Source: CAYSCW01 sp964449165 (GTDB lineage: Bacteria; Acidobacteriota; Aminicenantia; Aminicenantales; Aminicenantaceae). Taken from it: DNA of 56,832 nt. Of the stretch, positions 26,601 to 34,958 are shown one piece after another. The DNA lies in the NCBI GenBank assembly GCA_964449165.1, contig CAYVAT010000020.1:1-56832 (forward strand), in the 5' to 3' direction. The translations under genes were made by a program, and so were the position numbers. Numbering within the stretch: position 1 is the stretch's first letter; each line of letters begins with the position of its first letter. Below the pieces are notes generated by a model that did no database searches, was not told the DNA's origin, and saw only the letters and a list, made by a program, of their open reading frames with translations.

Positions 26601-27546
26601 CTAAAATCGAAAAAATGACATTACTATTCAGGCTTGCCTTGTCATCCGGATTATGTTGATAATGAATAAACCTTTTGTTCTTTCTGTCATACAGATTCAG
26701 ACCTCCACCAGAGGCACCGATCCATACATTGTGCTGACTGTCTTCAAAAACACACCAGACTTCATCGCTGCTGAGACTGGCGGGATTGTCAGGATCATGC
26801 CTAAAATGAGTAAAGGTTTGCTGCTGCCGATCGAAAAAATCTAAACCTGAGCCCAAAGTTCCGATCCATAAATTATGTTGATGGTCCTCACAAATCGCCC
26901 ATATATCGTCATATCCAAGGCTATTTGGATACAGATTATCGTCTGTCTTATAATGTTCTATAAGAGTTCCACTTTTCGGGTCAAAACAGGCCAATCCTCC
27001 AGTATCATAGCCTATCCACAGACGGCCGCTATGGTCTTCAATCAAAGCATGGATATAATTGAAGCCGAGGTTCGTGCCATCAGGATCATCGAGAGGATAA
27101 CGGATGAATCTGTCCTGATCCCGGTCGTATAAATTCAATCCCCCTCCCACTGTTCCTATCCATAGATTTCCTCTCCTGTCTTCAAGAAAAGTGCTGATAT
27201 AGCTACTGCTGATGGAATGAGGATCATGATGGTTATATCTATAAATTTGAAATGTGTAGCCGTCATATTTGTTCAAACCGTCTTCGGTGCCGAACCACAT
27301 AAATCCCTTATTGTCCTTTAAAATACACCGAACGTTGCTGTGTGAAAGCCCTTCATTCAAAGAGATGTGATGAAATCTTATATCTTGATTTTGAGCCCGC
27401 AGGATGAGCGACGAGTTCAGGATGATCACCAGGGATATAAAAAGGGCTTTGAAGAGTAAAACTCTGCTATATCTTTCAGAAGATTGACTTATATAAATCC
27501 TGAATTGACAAATACAATATAGAAAAAGCGAGATTATATTTCTCAT
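23674..27546 (-). CDS. Two-component sensor kinase with 14-blade propeller
   Basis: The 1290-residue chain reads: hydrophobic N-terminus, 14 Reg_prop repeats of about 45-48 residues (LWIGTxxGGLNxxD...) between roughly residues 60 and 730, enough for two seven-blade propellers, a Y_Y_Y domain, one membrane segment (about 830-850), a coiled coil, a GAF domain, a HisKA_2-type dimerisation helix with H1096-H1097 in KEIHHRVKNNMQ, and a HATPase_c domain (N box ELVSNSLKHAF, G box SDNGVGLP). It should sense a periplasmic ligand and autophosphorylate in the cytoplasm. No receiver or DNA-binding domain is fused and no regulator gene is adjacent, unlike the hybrid propeller sensors. The start is uncertain, as a better signal segment begins near residue 29. 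Confidence 0.92.
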   Translation of the reverse strand: MRNIISLFLYCICQFRIYISQSSERYSRVLLFKALFISLVIILNSSLILRAQNQDIRFHHISLNEGLSHSNVRCILKDNKGFMWFGTEDGLNKYDGYTFQIYRYNHHDPHSISSSYISTFLEDRRGNLWIGTVGGGLNLYDRDQDRFIRYPLDDPDGTNLGFNYIHALIEDHSGRLWIGYDTGGLACFDPKSGTLIEHYKTDDNLYPNSLGYDDIWAICEDHQHNLWIGTLGSGLDFFDRQQQTFTHFRHDPDNPASLSSDEVWCVFEDSQHNVWIGASGGGLNLYDRKNKRFIHYQHNPDDKASLNSNVIFSILEDHNGNLWVGTETGGLNLFDREKGVFVHFENDTQNTRSLSHNSVECIYEEDSGTIWVGTYNGGVNFFNRDNEKFAYYRLTLDQSSQKNNVILSFCEDRSGGVWIGTDGGGLVFFDRNDDSFVSYQHDAKDKNSLSDNVILSLAGDKKGNLWIGTYAGGLNRFNRKNNTFIHYKHDVNNLGSLSDNDVRAIYEDRKGNLWIGTNKGGLNLLDRTKGTFIHYRHDEDDPDSLSSDSVYSIFEDSKGDLWIGTYDGGLNCYHRESKTFVHYRHDVNDPKSLSGDRIFSIIEDSQSRLWIGTASGLNEFIKENKTFTCYRIEDGLPNDVINGMLEDNQGNLWLSTDKGLSRFNPLTENFRNYDLNEGLQGNLFKNGAALKTRKGEMFFGGTNGFNTFYPDRIKDNPYIPPVVITDFQVFNKSVPVGKGTDGRSILKKSITEAEGVELSYKDDVFSFEFASLNYDTPEKNRYAYMMSGIDKDWNYVGNRRFATYINLPPGEYVFKVKGSNNDGVWNEEGVSLRIKVIPPFWQTWWFRGSMLITVLLMISMAYKVRTHAIRERNIQLEVRVEKRTSELEQEIIERKKLEQEAEHRAAQASLIYEVGKRVSGELELNELLSVIVNTVCHTFSYYGVMLMLFDKENKHLTLKAIAGGHAEIMPKDLSVALGEGMIGHAAASGKTHWSGNVNDNPNYIRKGEEITRSELSVPIKSGDKVIGVLDIQSNHLNAFNESDVAAMETLSTQIATAIENARLYQEAQREITVRKRVEERLNLSLKEKEVLLKEIHHRVKNNMQIISSLLRLQSWQVKNKKMQQLYKASQDRIRSMALIHEKLYQSEDLARIDFSDYVRSLTGNLFSVYRVGMEDIDIKLDLNKLYLDVNTAIPLGLIINELVSNSLKHAFPEERVSRKGGKICLSLSSNGKGEVKLIISDNGVGLPKDFDFRKAKSLGLQLVNDLVEQLDGSLQIQRKRGTAFKITFHV

Positions 27547-27798
27547 TTTGTTTTAAATAAATTTTTTTTAGACTTTTCGTGGCCCCATATATTAAGCTTC
27601 GCTTTCTCTTGATCAACAATTTTTTCATAGCCTATAAGAATGTACAATTACCCTTTAGGATGAATTAAGGGGTGATTTTTCTTATTTTAATAAGTGAAGG
27701 CAAATAAAAGATCGAATAGACTTCTTATGGAATACTTGCAACTGGACGCTGCCTCCACAGGAAGTTTATGGGAAAAGAAAAAGGGGATTGCACTCAGG

Positions 27799-29679
27799 TT
27801 AAAAATAGAGCAGAAAGCCCAGGTCAAAGGTCAGGAAATAATCCTGAATATCCCAATCCAGCTTGGTCGTGTTGTAAGAAAGCCCCACGGCTCCGTTTAA
27901 ACCCATTCTTCCCAATCTGAGCTCCAACCCGCCCAGGAAAGAAGGCCCCCACAGGGTTTTCTGCCTGTAATCAAAAACAAAATTATACTGCCAGATCCCT
28001 TCGATAATCTGTGCCGCTTCTACGCCAATCCCTCCAAACTGAAGGTCAAGGTAGAAGCGCAAAGGATCAGCTCCCAAAGGGAGATAATATTTTATTCCCC
28101 CTGTAAACAGGGCAACATCCCTCACCCAATCACAATCAGAATAAACGTAGCTTGTGGGATAATAGCCCACTCCACCATGAAAAGATATTCCAGATTTGGT
28201 GTTGAGCTGGATGAATCCCCCAGCGCCGCCAAGGGATTGCCCGTAGCCCAGACCCAGTGTTATCCATTTGAATTTCCCGCTGTTTTTTCTGGCGTTTATG
28301 GAAAATGGGCTTGTGCTATGCTCTTGCGGGGATTTTCTCTTCATGGTCTCATCGCTCATAATTCTCTCCAAGGTCACTTTCCCCTTGGATGGACTCACTC
28401 CCATAAACGATGTGCCTTTGGCTTCACCGAGCTGCGGAGTCCCTCGGCTCTTCTCAAAGACAGTACTCTCCATCTCAGAAAGCGGGTTAACAGCAGGTAA
28501 ATCAGGTTTTTTTATCTCAACCAGGGGAGTGGTTATTTCTTGGAAGGCTCCAGTATCCTTTGTAGGAGATGCCAAGGGGATCATGCTCCCGTTGCCCCCT
28601 CCGCTCTGTTCTGCTCTTATCCCTGCCCCTTCTCTGGAGAATGGAGTCATGGGCAACTCTTCCACTTTAACTTGTTTTGATACTTTTCTTGCCTGGTAAG
28701 CTGAAGTCTCACCGCTAGGAGAAGCATCAACCGATGGCATATACCTCGCCTTTATCCAAACCTGAGGCTCGACAATGCTCTGGAACGCTCTCTCTTCTAG
28801 AGTTGATGAAAAGCTTCTGATGGAAATCTTCCTTGATTCAATATCGACCGGCTGTTTTACTATTTCCTGGAAGGCCTTCACCTCTTTTCTTGAAGAAGCA
28901 GCAAGGTCCGGGTGATCCCCAATTCTTGTTCCCTCTCTTGACTCTCTGGGAAGCGGAGTTATCGAACTCTCTTTAATAACCTTTGCCTGGCGGGCTTCTC
29001 TTTGAACCTTGAAAGCCACAGTCTCCAGGGCAGGAGAAGGAAGAGCAGAGGGCGCTTTTCCGGGTTTTATCTCCACCAATGGCTTGCTAACTTGCTTAAA
29101 AGCTCTTTCTTCTCGGACTGGAGAAGCAGTGTCAAATTTTATCTCTTTTGGTTTTATCACGACCGGTGGCTTGGATATTTTCTGGAATGCTACGACCTCC
29201 TTTATCGATGGAGTTATAACCTGAATGGCTAGTGGTTTAGAAGGCGGTGTAACAGAAAGCTCTTCCGTTCTTATCTCCGGAACCTCCCTCTTCCTGGCGG
29301 ACAACGCCATTTTTTCTGGCTCCGGTGGAGATGGGATGGAGATATTCCCCTCTTCTTTTCCTGAAATCTGTCCGACTGCGATACTCTCTTGAGCTTGGGC
29401 GCTTTCTCCTACCAAAGAATCATGGATGAAGCCGCTCACCTTGCCCTTTCTCGATTTAGAATCAAAAGCAACATAATACCAGGCATTCCGGATCTTACTC
29501 TTCTGGAACAGAGTTAAGACTGCTCCCTTGGAGACGGTCTCTATCATATAGCTGTTGCTGTCTGGCTCAGCGTAGATATGGGCGGAATCGACGATGACCA
29601 CCAGTTCTCCACCTCTAGATAAAGCAGAGGGAACTAGGAGCAGCGAAAAAAAGCAGAGTACCAGCCACAATCTTTTCAT
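27799..29679 (-). CDS. Repeat-rich SH3/outer-membrane beta-barrel protein
   Basis: The 626-residue protein has a signal peptide (to about residue 22), an SH3-like domain (about 26-90, typical of peptidoglycan or cell-wall binding), a long repeat region (about 120-450), and a C-terminal domain of about 140 residues with alternating strands ending in phenylalanine (LGFLLYF), as in outer-membrane beta-barrels. The repeats fall into three unit types in the order C-ABC-ABC-AB: A has AFQxIxxPxVxI, B has ERAFxxxxxPxVxIK, and C has (A/Y)xxRKxxxxxxxEExxxTP. This suggests that a three-unit block was duplicated. A link between peptidoglycan and the outer membrane is a reasonable inference. I do not know a described family with this plan. 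Confidence 0.75.
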   Translation of the reverse strand: MKRLWLVLCFFSLLLVPSALSRGGELVVIVDSAHIYAEPDSNSYMIETVSKGAVLTLFQKSKIRNAWYYVAFDSKSRKGKVSGFIHDSLVGESAQAQESIAVGQISGKEEGNISIPSPPEPEKMALSARKREVPEIRTEELSVTPPSKPLAIQVITPSIKEVVAFQKISKPPVVIKPKEIKFDTASPVREERAFKQVSKPLVEIKPGKAPSALPSPALETVAFKVQREARQAKVIKESSITPLPRESREGTRIGDHPDLAASSRKEVKAFQEIVKQPVDIESRKISIRSFSSTLEERAFQSIVEPQVWIKARYMPSVDASPSGETSAYQARKVSKQVKVEELPMTPFSREGAGIRAEQSGGGNGSMIPLASPTKDTGAFQEITTPLVEIKKPDLPAVNPLSEMESTVFEKSRGTPQLGEAKGTSFMGVSPSKGKVTLERIMSDETMKRKSPQEHSTSPFSINARKNSGKFKWITLGLGYGQSLGGAGGFIQLNTKSGISFHGGVGYYPTSYVYSDCDWVRDVALFTGGIKYYLPLGADPLRFYLDLQFGGIGVEAAQIIEGIWQYNFVFDYRQKTLWGPSFLGGLELRLGRMGLNGAVGLSYNTTKLDWDIQDYFLTFDLGFLLYF

Positions 29680-30261
29680 ACTATCTCCATCTATTTTATG
29701 ATGTAATCCCAGACCGAATAAGGGTCAATCGCCTCTCCAGGTGAAAATGGCGGTGATATTCAATCTGCCTGACTCACCCCATAAGATGATACCTCTCACT
29801 TGGAAAGGAAGTATGTTAATTTCTGCGATGAGTTAAAACATTTTATCTACTCAGGTAGTGAAGCAGCGATTCTCATCCGTTCAAAGCCCGTGATGGGCAT
29901 TGCGCTGGTGTATCAATAAGATTTACTCGGGGCATATTAAACCTTAGCTTCCTCCCCTTGTTTCCAGAAAAATAACCTTTTCATCTATTTGCCATTTTAA
30001 AGAGGAGAGATATTTCTTGTTAAACCCAAGGAGTAAATACACCCGCACGGAAAAGATTGCCGGCCTCAACCTATTTTAAGGCCTTCTTTAGTTTCTAATT
30101 TTTGCAAAAAAAGATCTACCAACCAAAAAACATTTACNNNNNNNNNNNNNNNNNNNNNNNNNNNNNNNNNNNNNNNNNNNNNNNNNNNNNNNNNNNNNNN
30201 NNNNNNNNNNNNNNNNNNNNNNNNNNNNNNNNNNNNNAAGTTTTGCGGATGGCGGTAAGAA
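29680..30261. other. Non-coding stretch with assembly gap
   Basis: No gene is visible in about 480 readable bases. Bases 30138-30237 are 100 N. GCCC-GTGAT-GGGC near 29886 and GGCCT/AGGCC at 30062-30083 are short possible hairpins. No tRNA-like cloverleaf was seen. The sequence flanking the gap shows no overlap, in contrast to the second gap. Confidence 0.5.
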
Positions 30262-31008
30262 TCAGAAGAGTCCGAACAATTTCAGGGACATGATGGTAAT
30301 CGCCACAGCGAGAATGATGCGGATCACCCTTTCTCCACCCTTAACCGCTGCATGTGCGCCCCACCATCCTCCAAAAGCATTGCCAGCAGCAAGAATAAGC
30401 CCATATTTCCAGTTGACATTACCCGTCCACATGAAAACCACAAGAGCAGGAAAAGTGTAGATAAGGATGATGAATACTTTATGCATGTTGACAGTCACCA
30501 AATCGACCCTTAGCAGATGATAGAGGGCAGCCATGAACAAAAATCCCACTCCGATTTGAAGAAATCCCCCGTAAAAACCGATGGCCACCAGAGCTGGATA
30601 GATAAGCCAGCTAGCCGACTGTTCCAAGCGCCCACTCCTTCCGCCGAAAGAGCGAGAGAAGAACATGGAGATGACGATGAAAATGAGCACCGCACCCAGA
30701 ATTCGCTGGAAAAGGAGGTCACTTATCTGGGTGGCCACCAGAGCTCCAACCACTGCTCCGGGAAGAGTGAGGAGAGAGAGGCGGGAGCTTTTCCTGAACT
30801 GATGGACCTTGAGTTTGCGAAAAGAGGCCACAGCAAAAATATTCTGGATAATAATAGCCACCCGGTTTGTCCCGTTGGCCAGAGATCCTTCAAGCCCCAT
30901 GAAGATGAGTGCTGGAAGTGTCAAGCTGGATCCCCCGCCGGCGTTGACGTTGATAAACCCCGCGATGGATCCAATAAGAAAAAGAAGAATAAAATGAAGG
31001 ATATTCAT
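30262..31008 (-). CDS. TauE/SafE-family permease
   Basis: This 248-residue protein has about eight membrane helices in two repeats and the family marks GxxxGFIxxxxGGGxSLTLPAL near the start and GFYGGFLQIGVGFLF at the second repeat. The family exports sulfite, sulfoacetate or other organosulfur anions; here the substrate is unknown. An AGGGCGAA sequence precedes the ATG at 31008. It is divergent from the M48 protease gene with a 146-base spacer. The downstream side abuts the assembly gap, so any operon partner there is unseen. Confidence 0.9.
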   Translation of the reverse strand: MNILHFILLFLIGSIAGFINVNAGGGSSLTLPALIFMGLEGSLANGTNRVAIIIQNIFAVASFRKLKVHQFRKSSRLSLLTLPGAVVGALVATQISDLLFQRILGAVLIFIVISMFFSRSFGGRSGRLEQSASWLIYPALVAIGFYGGFLQIGVGFLFMAALYHLLRVDLVTVNMHKVFIILIYTFPALVVFMWTGNVNWKYGLILAAGNAFGGWWGAHAAVKGGERVIRIILAVAITIMSLKLFGLF

Positions 31009-31154
31009 TTCGCCCTGTCCTCAATCTGCATGAGAAGCAGACAAAATCATATTGCGCCTCGGGAAAAAAGGCAACCATTTAATGATTCCAGAGTATCAGG
31101 AACATTAACCAGGAATTTCTCCTCTGACGAAGGGCAGCAAAGAAACTCTACCGG

Positions 31155-32390
31155 ATGACAAAGCCTGACCCCAGTTACTATTTACAACATAGAAGGAATA
31201 GTTTTAAATACTCTATAGGGAAAATGGATATGACTGCCATACATCCTCTCCTGGATAGGGAAAAGCAGCGCTTGGCCCGCCGCTATGAGAAAGAAAAAAG
31301 ATGGCTCGGATTGGCCGGCATGGCTCTCTATCTGGTTATTCTCCTGGCTTTCTATGTGAGCGGCTTCAGCTTCAAACTCGCCCATCTGGAGATCGGACGG
31401 ACATTCATCTTTTCCTTTCTCCTCTATGTCTTCGCACTGCAAGCTACCATTGCTCTCCTCTCCTTCCCACTCAATTTCTACAGAAGCTACATTCATGAGC
31501 ACAAATGGAATTTTTCTAACCACACCGTGAAGAGCTGGCTGTGGGAACAGGTGAAGGCCTTCTGGGTCGGATTTGTCCTCTTCTCACTCCTCCTGGGCCT
31601 TCTCCTCTGGATCATGGATTTCTCCCCCCAGTATTGGTGGCTGATAGCCGGATTAGGTATGGCCATTGTGAGTGTCTTGCTGGCGACCATCTTCCCTGTT
31701 GTCATTCTTCCCATCTTCAACAAATACATACCCATCGAAAACAAAGAGCTCACAGATTCTCTGAAAGAAATCCTCTCCAGAGAGGGACTGAAAAGTAGTG
31801 GTTTTTTCAAGGAGGACATGAGCCGCCAGACTAAAAAAGAAAATGCCTTTCTGGCCGGCCTGGGGAAAACCCGGCGGGTGGTGCTGGGGGATAACCTGCT
31901 GAAGAACATGCACACCCCTGAAATCCAATCCATCATCGCCCATGAAGTAGGGCATTACAGGCACCGGCATATCTGGAAGAATGTGGCCGTGGGAACAGCC
32001 CAGCAACTGATCGTATTTTTTTTGTTAAGCGTCATCATGAAGACGGGCTTTCAGGCTTTTTTATCCTCGTCGCGAGAGAACCTGGCTCTTCTTCCCGTCT
32101 TTCTCCTCCTGATGGGAGGCATTTCCGGATTTCTCTTCACCCCAATCAATCAGGCCATCTCCCGCCATTTTGAACGAAAAGCCGATCTCTATGCCCTCAG
32201 CACGATTGCCAATCCAAAGGATTTCATGACCGCAATGTCTGGATTAGCAGATAGGAATCTCTCCAATGCTTATCCCCAGCGGTGGATCAAAATATTCTAC
32301 TACTCCCACCCTCCGGTAGGCGAGCGGTTGGAAATGGCTGAAAACCTCCTCCAAAGCAATCGAGATGCAAAGTGCCCTCTTCCACATTGA
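31155..32390 (+). CDS. M48 metalloprotease, Ste24 (CAAX protease) type
   Basis: The 411-residue protein has an N-terminal membrane domain with about five helices (M48_N-like) and a C-terminal M48 peptidase domain. The zinc site HEVGH is at H263/E264/H267, and the third ligand lies in RHFERKADLYAL. The conserved upstream segment (SRQTKKENAFLAGLGKTRRV) corresponds to the Ste24 block before the active site. In bacteria such enzymes cleave membrane proteins in quality control. Start choice is uncertain: ATG at 31155 has no clear ribosome site, and ATG at 31224 (MDMTAIHPLLD) is an alternative after AGGG. The gene ends 55 bases before the Ser/Thr kinase gene on the same strand. Confidence 0.9.
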   Translation: MTKPDPSYYLQHRRNSFKYSIGKMDMTAIHPLLDREKQRLARRYEKEKRWLGLAGMALYLVILLAFYVSGFSFKLAHLEIGRTFIFSFLLYVFALQATIALLSFPLNFYRSYIHEHKWNFSNHTVKSWLWEQVKAFWVGFVLFSLLLGLLLWIMDFSPQYWWLIAGLGMAIVSVLLATIFPVVILPIFNKYIPIENKELTDSLKEILSREGLKSSGFFKEDMSRQTKKENAFLAGLGKTRRVVLGDNLLKNMHTPEIQSIIAHEVGHYRHRHIWKNVAVGTAQQLIVFFLLSVIMKTGFQAFLSSSRENLALLPVFLLLMGGISGFLFTPINQAISRHFERKADLYALSTIANPKDFMTAMSGLADRNLSNAYPQRWIKIFYYSHPPVGERLEMAENLLQSNRDAKCPLPH

Positions 32391-32445
32391 CTAATCTGTC
32401 TACAAATATTATTCTATTTTTAAGGAGTGAATGGGCTAAGAGCTG

Positions 32446-34938
32446 ATGAAATGTCCTGAATGTCATTCCGAAAATCCCGAAACATATCGCTTCTGTGCTG
32501 AATGTGGAACACCTCTCCACCCTGGCGAAGATCTTTCCGCGGCCTCCACTAAAACCCTCCAAACACCCCTTAAAGAGCTATCCAGAGGAACCACTTTTGC
32601 CCGAAGGTATGATGTCATCGAAGAGGTGGGAAGAGGAGGAATGGGCAAGGTCTACAGAACCATCGACAAGAATGTAGAGGAAGAAGTGGCTCTTAAAATA
32701 CTCAATCCTGAAGTGGCAGCCGATGAGAAGATGATCGAGCGCTTTCGAAATGAGCTGAAATTAGCCCGCAAAATCACCCACAGGAATGTCTGCCGGATGT
32801 ATGATCTCAATGAAGAGGAGGGAACCCAATTCATAGTCATGGAATATATCCCAGGGGAAAACCTGAGAAGCCTGATCAAAAGAATAGGCCGCTTTACAAC
32901 GGGAAAAACCATCATCGTAGCCAAACAGGTCTGCGAAGGGCTGGCAGAGGCGCATCGCCTGGGAGTGATACACCGTGATCTTAAGTCACAGAACATCATG
33001 ATCGATAATGAGGGAAATGCACGCATCATGGACTTTGGGATTGCTCGCGGGATTAAAGCAAAGGGAATAACGGAAAAAGAGTTGATCGTGGGAACGCCCG
33101 AATACATGTCACCAGAGCAAGTAGAGGGTAAGGAAGTCGATCCTCGTTCAGATATCTACTCACTGGGAGTTATCCTCTATGAGATGGTCACCGGGAGACT
33201 ACCCTTCGAAGGAGACACACCTTTCAGCATTGCCCTGAAACACAAGAGTGAAAGGCCTCTGGATCCACAACAAATCAACGACCAGATTCCCGAGGAACTC
33301 AGCCGGGTGATCCTGAAATGTCTGGAAAAGAATAGAGAGAAAAGGTATCAGAGTGCAGATGAGCTTTTTTCGGTGTTGAGCAAACTAGAAAAGGGCATCC
33401 CCACTACTGATCAGTTCGTTCCAGAATGGAAGCTCAAGACAAGAAAGTGGGGAAGAATCGCCCGTAACAAGTTCATCCTTTTTGGTAGTGTCATCCTTAT
33501 TATCGTTTTACTCGTCGCAGGATTGATCTACATTTTTACGGGCCGGCAAGTAGTGGCTATAGACTCGATCGCTGTTCTTCCCTTAAAAAATCTTTCCGGT
33601 CTCCCTGAACAAGAATATATCGCAGACGGGATGACCGAAGCTCTGATCTCCAACCTTACTCAAATTCGGGCCTTAGAGCGGGTTATCTCCAGTCGGTCAG
33701 TGATGCAGTATAAAGATGCGCAGAAGACGCTACCGGAGATTGCCCGGGAGCTCGACGTGGATGCCGTGGTGGATGGCTCGATCATGATATCCGGAGAGAG
33801 GGTGCGGATCACGGTGCAGTTGATAGAAGCTCGTACAGACCGAAATCTCTGGTCAAAAAGTTATCAACTGGATCTCAGCAATATCCTGGCTCTGCAAAGC
33901 GATGTGTCGCGATCCATCGCCAAGGAGATTAAAGTGGCTTTAACTCCAGAAGAAAAAGCACTCATGGACCGTTCCCTTGCTTCAAACCTGGAAGCCTACA
34001 AGCTCTATCTTAAAGGCCGACAATCTTGGAACACAAGGACAGAAGAAGGACTGTACAAGGCACTGGAATATTTCCAGAAGGTCATAGAACTGGAGCCTGA
34101 CTATGCAAAGGCTTATGTTGGCCTGGCCGACGCCTACAATATGCTCGGAAGCTATGATTTACTTCTTCCCCGGGAAGCCTATCAGAAGGCGAAGGCAGCC
34201 GCCCTGAAGGCCCTGGAAAAAGACGAACAACTTGCCGAAGCTTACACCTCATTGGCATGGGTAAAGTACCATCTTGATCTCGACTGGTTTGAAGCTGAGG
34301 CAGACTTCAACTGGGCTATCGGACTCAACCCTGGCTATGCCACCGCTCATCAATGGTATGGCGCTCTGTTAAGAGACATGAGTCGTTTCGATGAAGCCCT
34401 GACTGAAATGAATCAAGCATTAGACTTAGATCCTTTTTCTCTCCCCATTATGACAAGCATTGGCTACCTCTTCTACCAGGCACGCCAGTATGACCAAGCC
34501 ATGGAACATTGCCGGAAAGTCCTAGAAATAGATGCTGAGTTCCCCTGGGCCCATGAAGTTCTCGGATTGATTTACATCCAGAAGTCATTGTTTGAAGAAG
34601 CTATCACAGAAATTCAAAAAGCGGTCAACTTCTCAAGAAGAAGTATCCAGTACTTAGCGGACCTTGCATTTGCCCATGCTTCTGCAGGTGATGAAAATAA
34701 ATCGCGAGAAATACTCGAAGAATTGCTGAGGCTTTCTGAAGAAAAGTATGTCCCTCGTTATGAATTAGGTATGATTTATGCTGCTCTCGGGGAAAAGAAT
34801 AGAGCATTCGCATCTCTGGAAAAGGCAGTTGAGGAACGATCGAGCTCAGTGGTGACCATCAATACAGATCCACGTCTGGATAGCCTGCGTTCTGATCCGA
34901 GGTTTACGATCCTTTTGGAAAAAATGGGCTTGGATTAG
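32446..34938 (+). CDS. Ser/Thr protein kinase with zinc ribbon, TolB-like and TPR domains
   Basis: The 830-residue protein begins with a zinc ribbon (CPEC at 3-6, CAEC at 17-20). A complete Hanks-type kinase domain (about 55-315) follows, with GRGGMGKVY, K84, HRD D178, DFG D197 and GTPEYMSPEQ. A single membrane helix spans about 343-365. Outside lie a TolB/FlgO-like domain (SIAVLPLKNLSGL to ITVQLIEARTDRNLWS, about 373-480) and six or more tetratricopeptide units to the C-terminus. This plan is widespread in Acidobacteriota-like genomes and is thought to couple envelope sensing to cytoplasmic phosphorylation. No phosphatase is encoded nearby. The ATG has only a weak ribosome site (AAGAG). Confidence 0.93.
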   Translation: MKCPECHSENPETYRFCAECGTPLHPGEDLSAASTKTLQTPLKELSRGTTFARRYDVIEEVGRGGMGKVYRTIDKNVEEEVALKILNPEVAADEKMIERFRNELKLARKITHRNVCRMYDLNEEEGTQFIVMEYIPGENLRSLIKRIGRFTTGKTIIVAKQVCEGLAEAHRLGVIHRDLKSQNIMIDNEGNARIMDFGIARGIKAKGITEKELIVGTPEYMSPEQVEGKEVDPRSDIYSLGVILYEMVTGRLPFEGDTPFSIALKHKSERPLDPQQINDQIPEELSRVILKCLEKNREKRYQSADELFSVLSKLEKGIPTTDQFVPEWKLKTRKWGRIARNKFILFGSVILIIVLLVAGLIYIFTGRQVVAIDSIAVLPLKNLSGLPEQEYIADGMTEALISNLTQIRALERVISSRSVMQYKDAQKTLPEIARELDVDAVVDGSIMISGERVRITVQLIEARTDRNLWSKSYQLDLSNILALQSDVSRSIAKEIKVALTPEEKALMDRSLASNLEAYKLYLKGRQSWNTRTEEGLYKALEYFQKVIELEPDYAKAYVGLADAYNMLGSYDLLLPREAYQKAKAAALKALEKDEQLAEAYTSLAWVKYHLDLDWFEAEADFNWAIGLNPGYATAHQWYGALLRDMSRFDEALTEMNQALDLDPFSLPIMTSIGYLFYQARQYDQAMEHCRKVLEIDAEFPWAHEVLGLIYIQKSLFEEAITEIQKAVNFSRRSIQYLADLAFAHASAGDENKSREILEELLRLSEEKYVPRYELGMIYAALGEKNRAFASLEKAVEERSSSVVTINTDPRLDSLRSDPRFTILLEKMGLD

Positions 34939-34958
34939 ACCTAACTCTTATCTCCCCT

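Noticed and set aside
24256..27132. Open frames on the plus strand opposite the sensor kinase
   Set aside because: They are shadows of the repeat-rich propeller gene and repeat with its periodicity.
30102..30293. Frame running through the first N gap
   Set aside because: The translation is an artefact of unknown bases.
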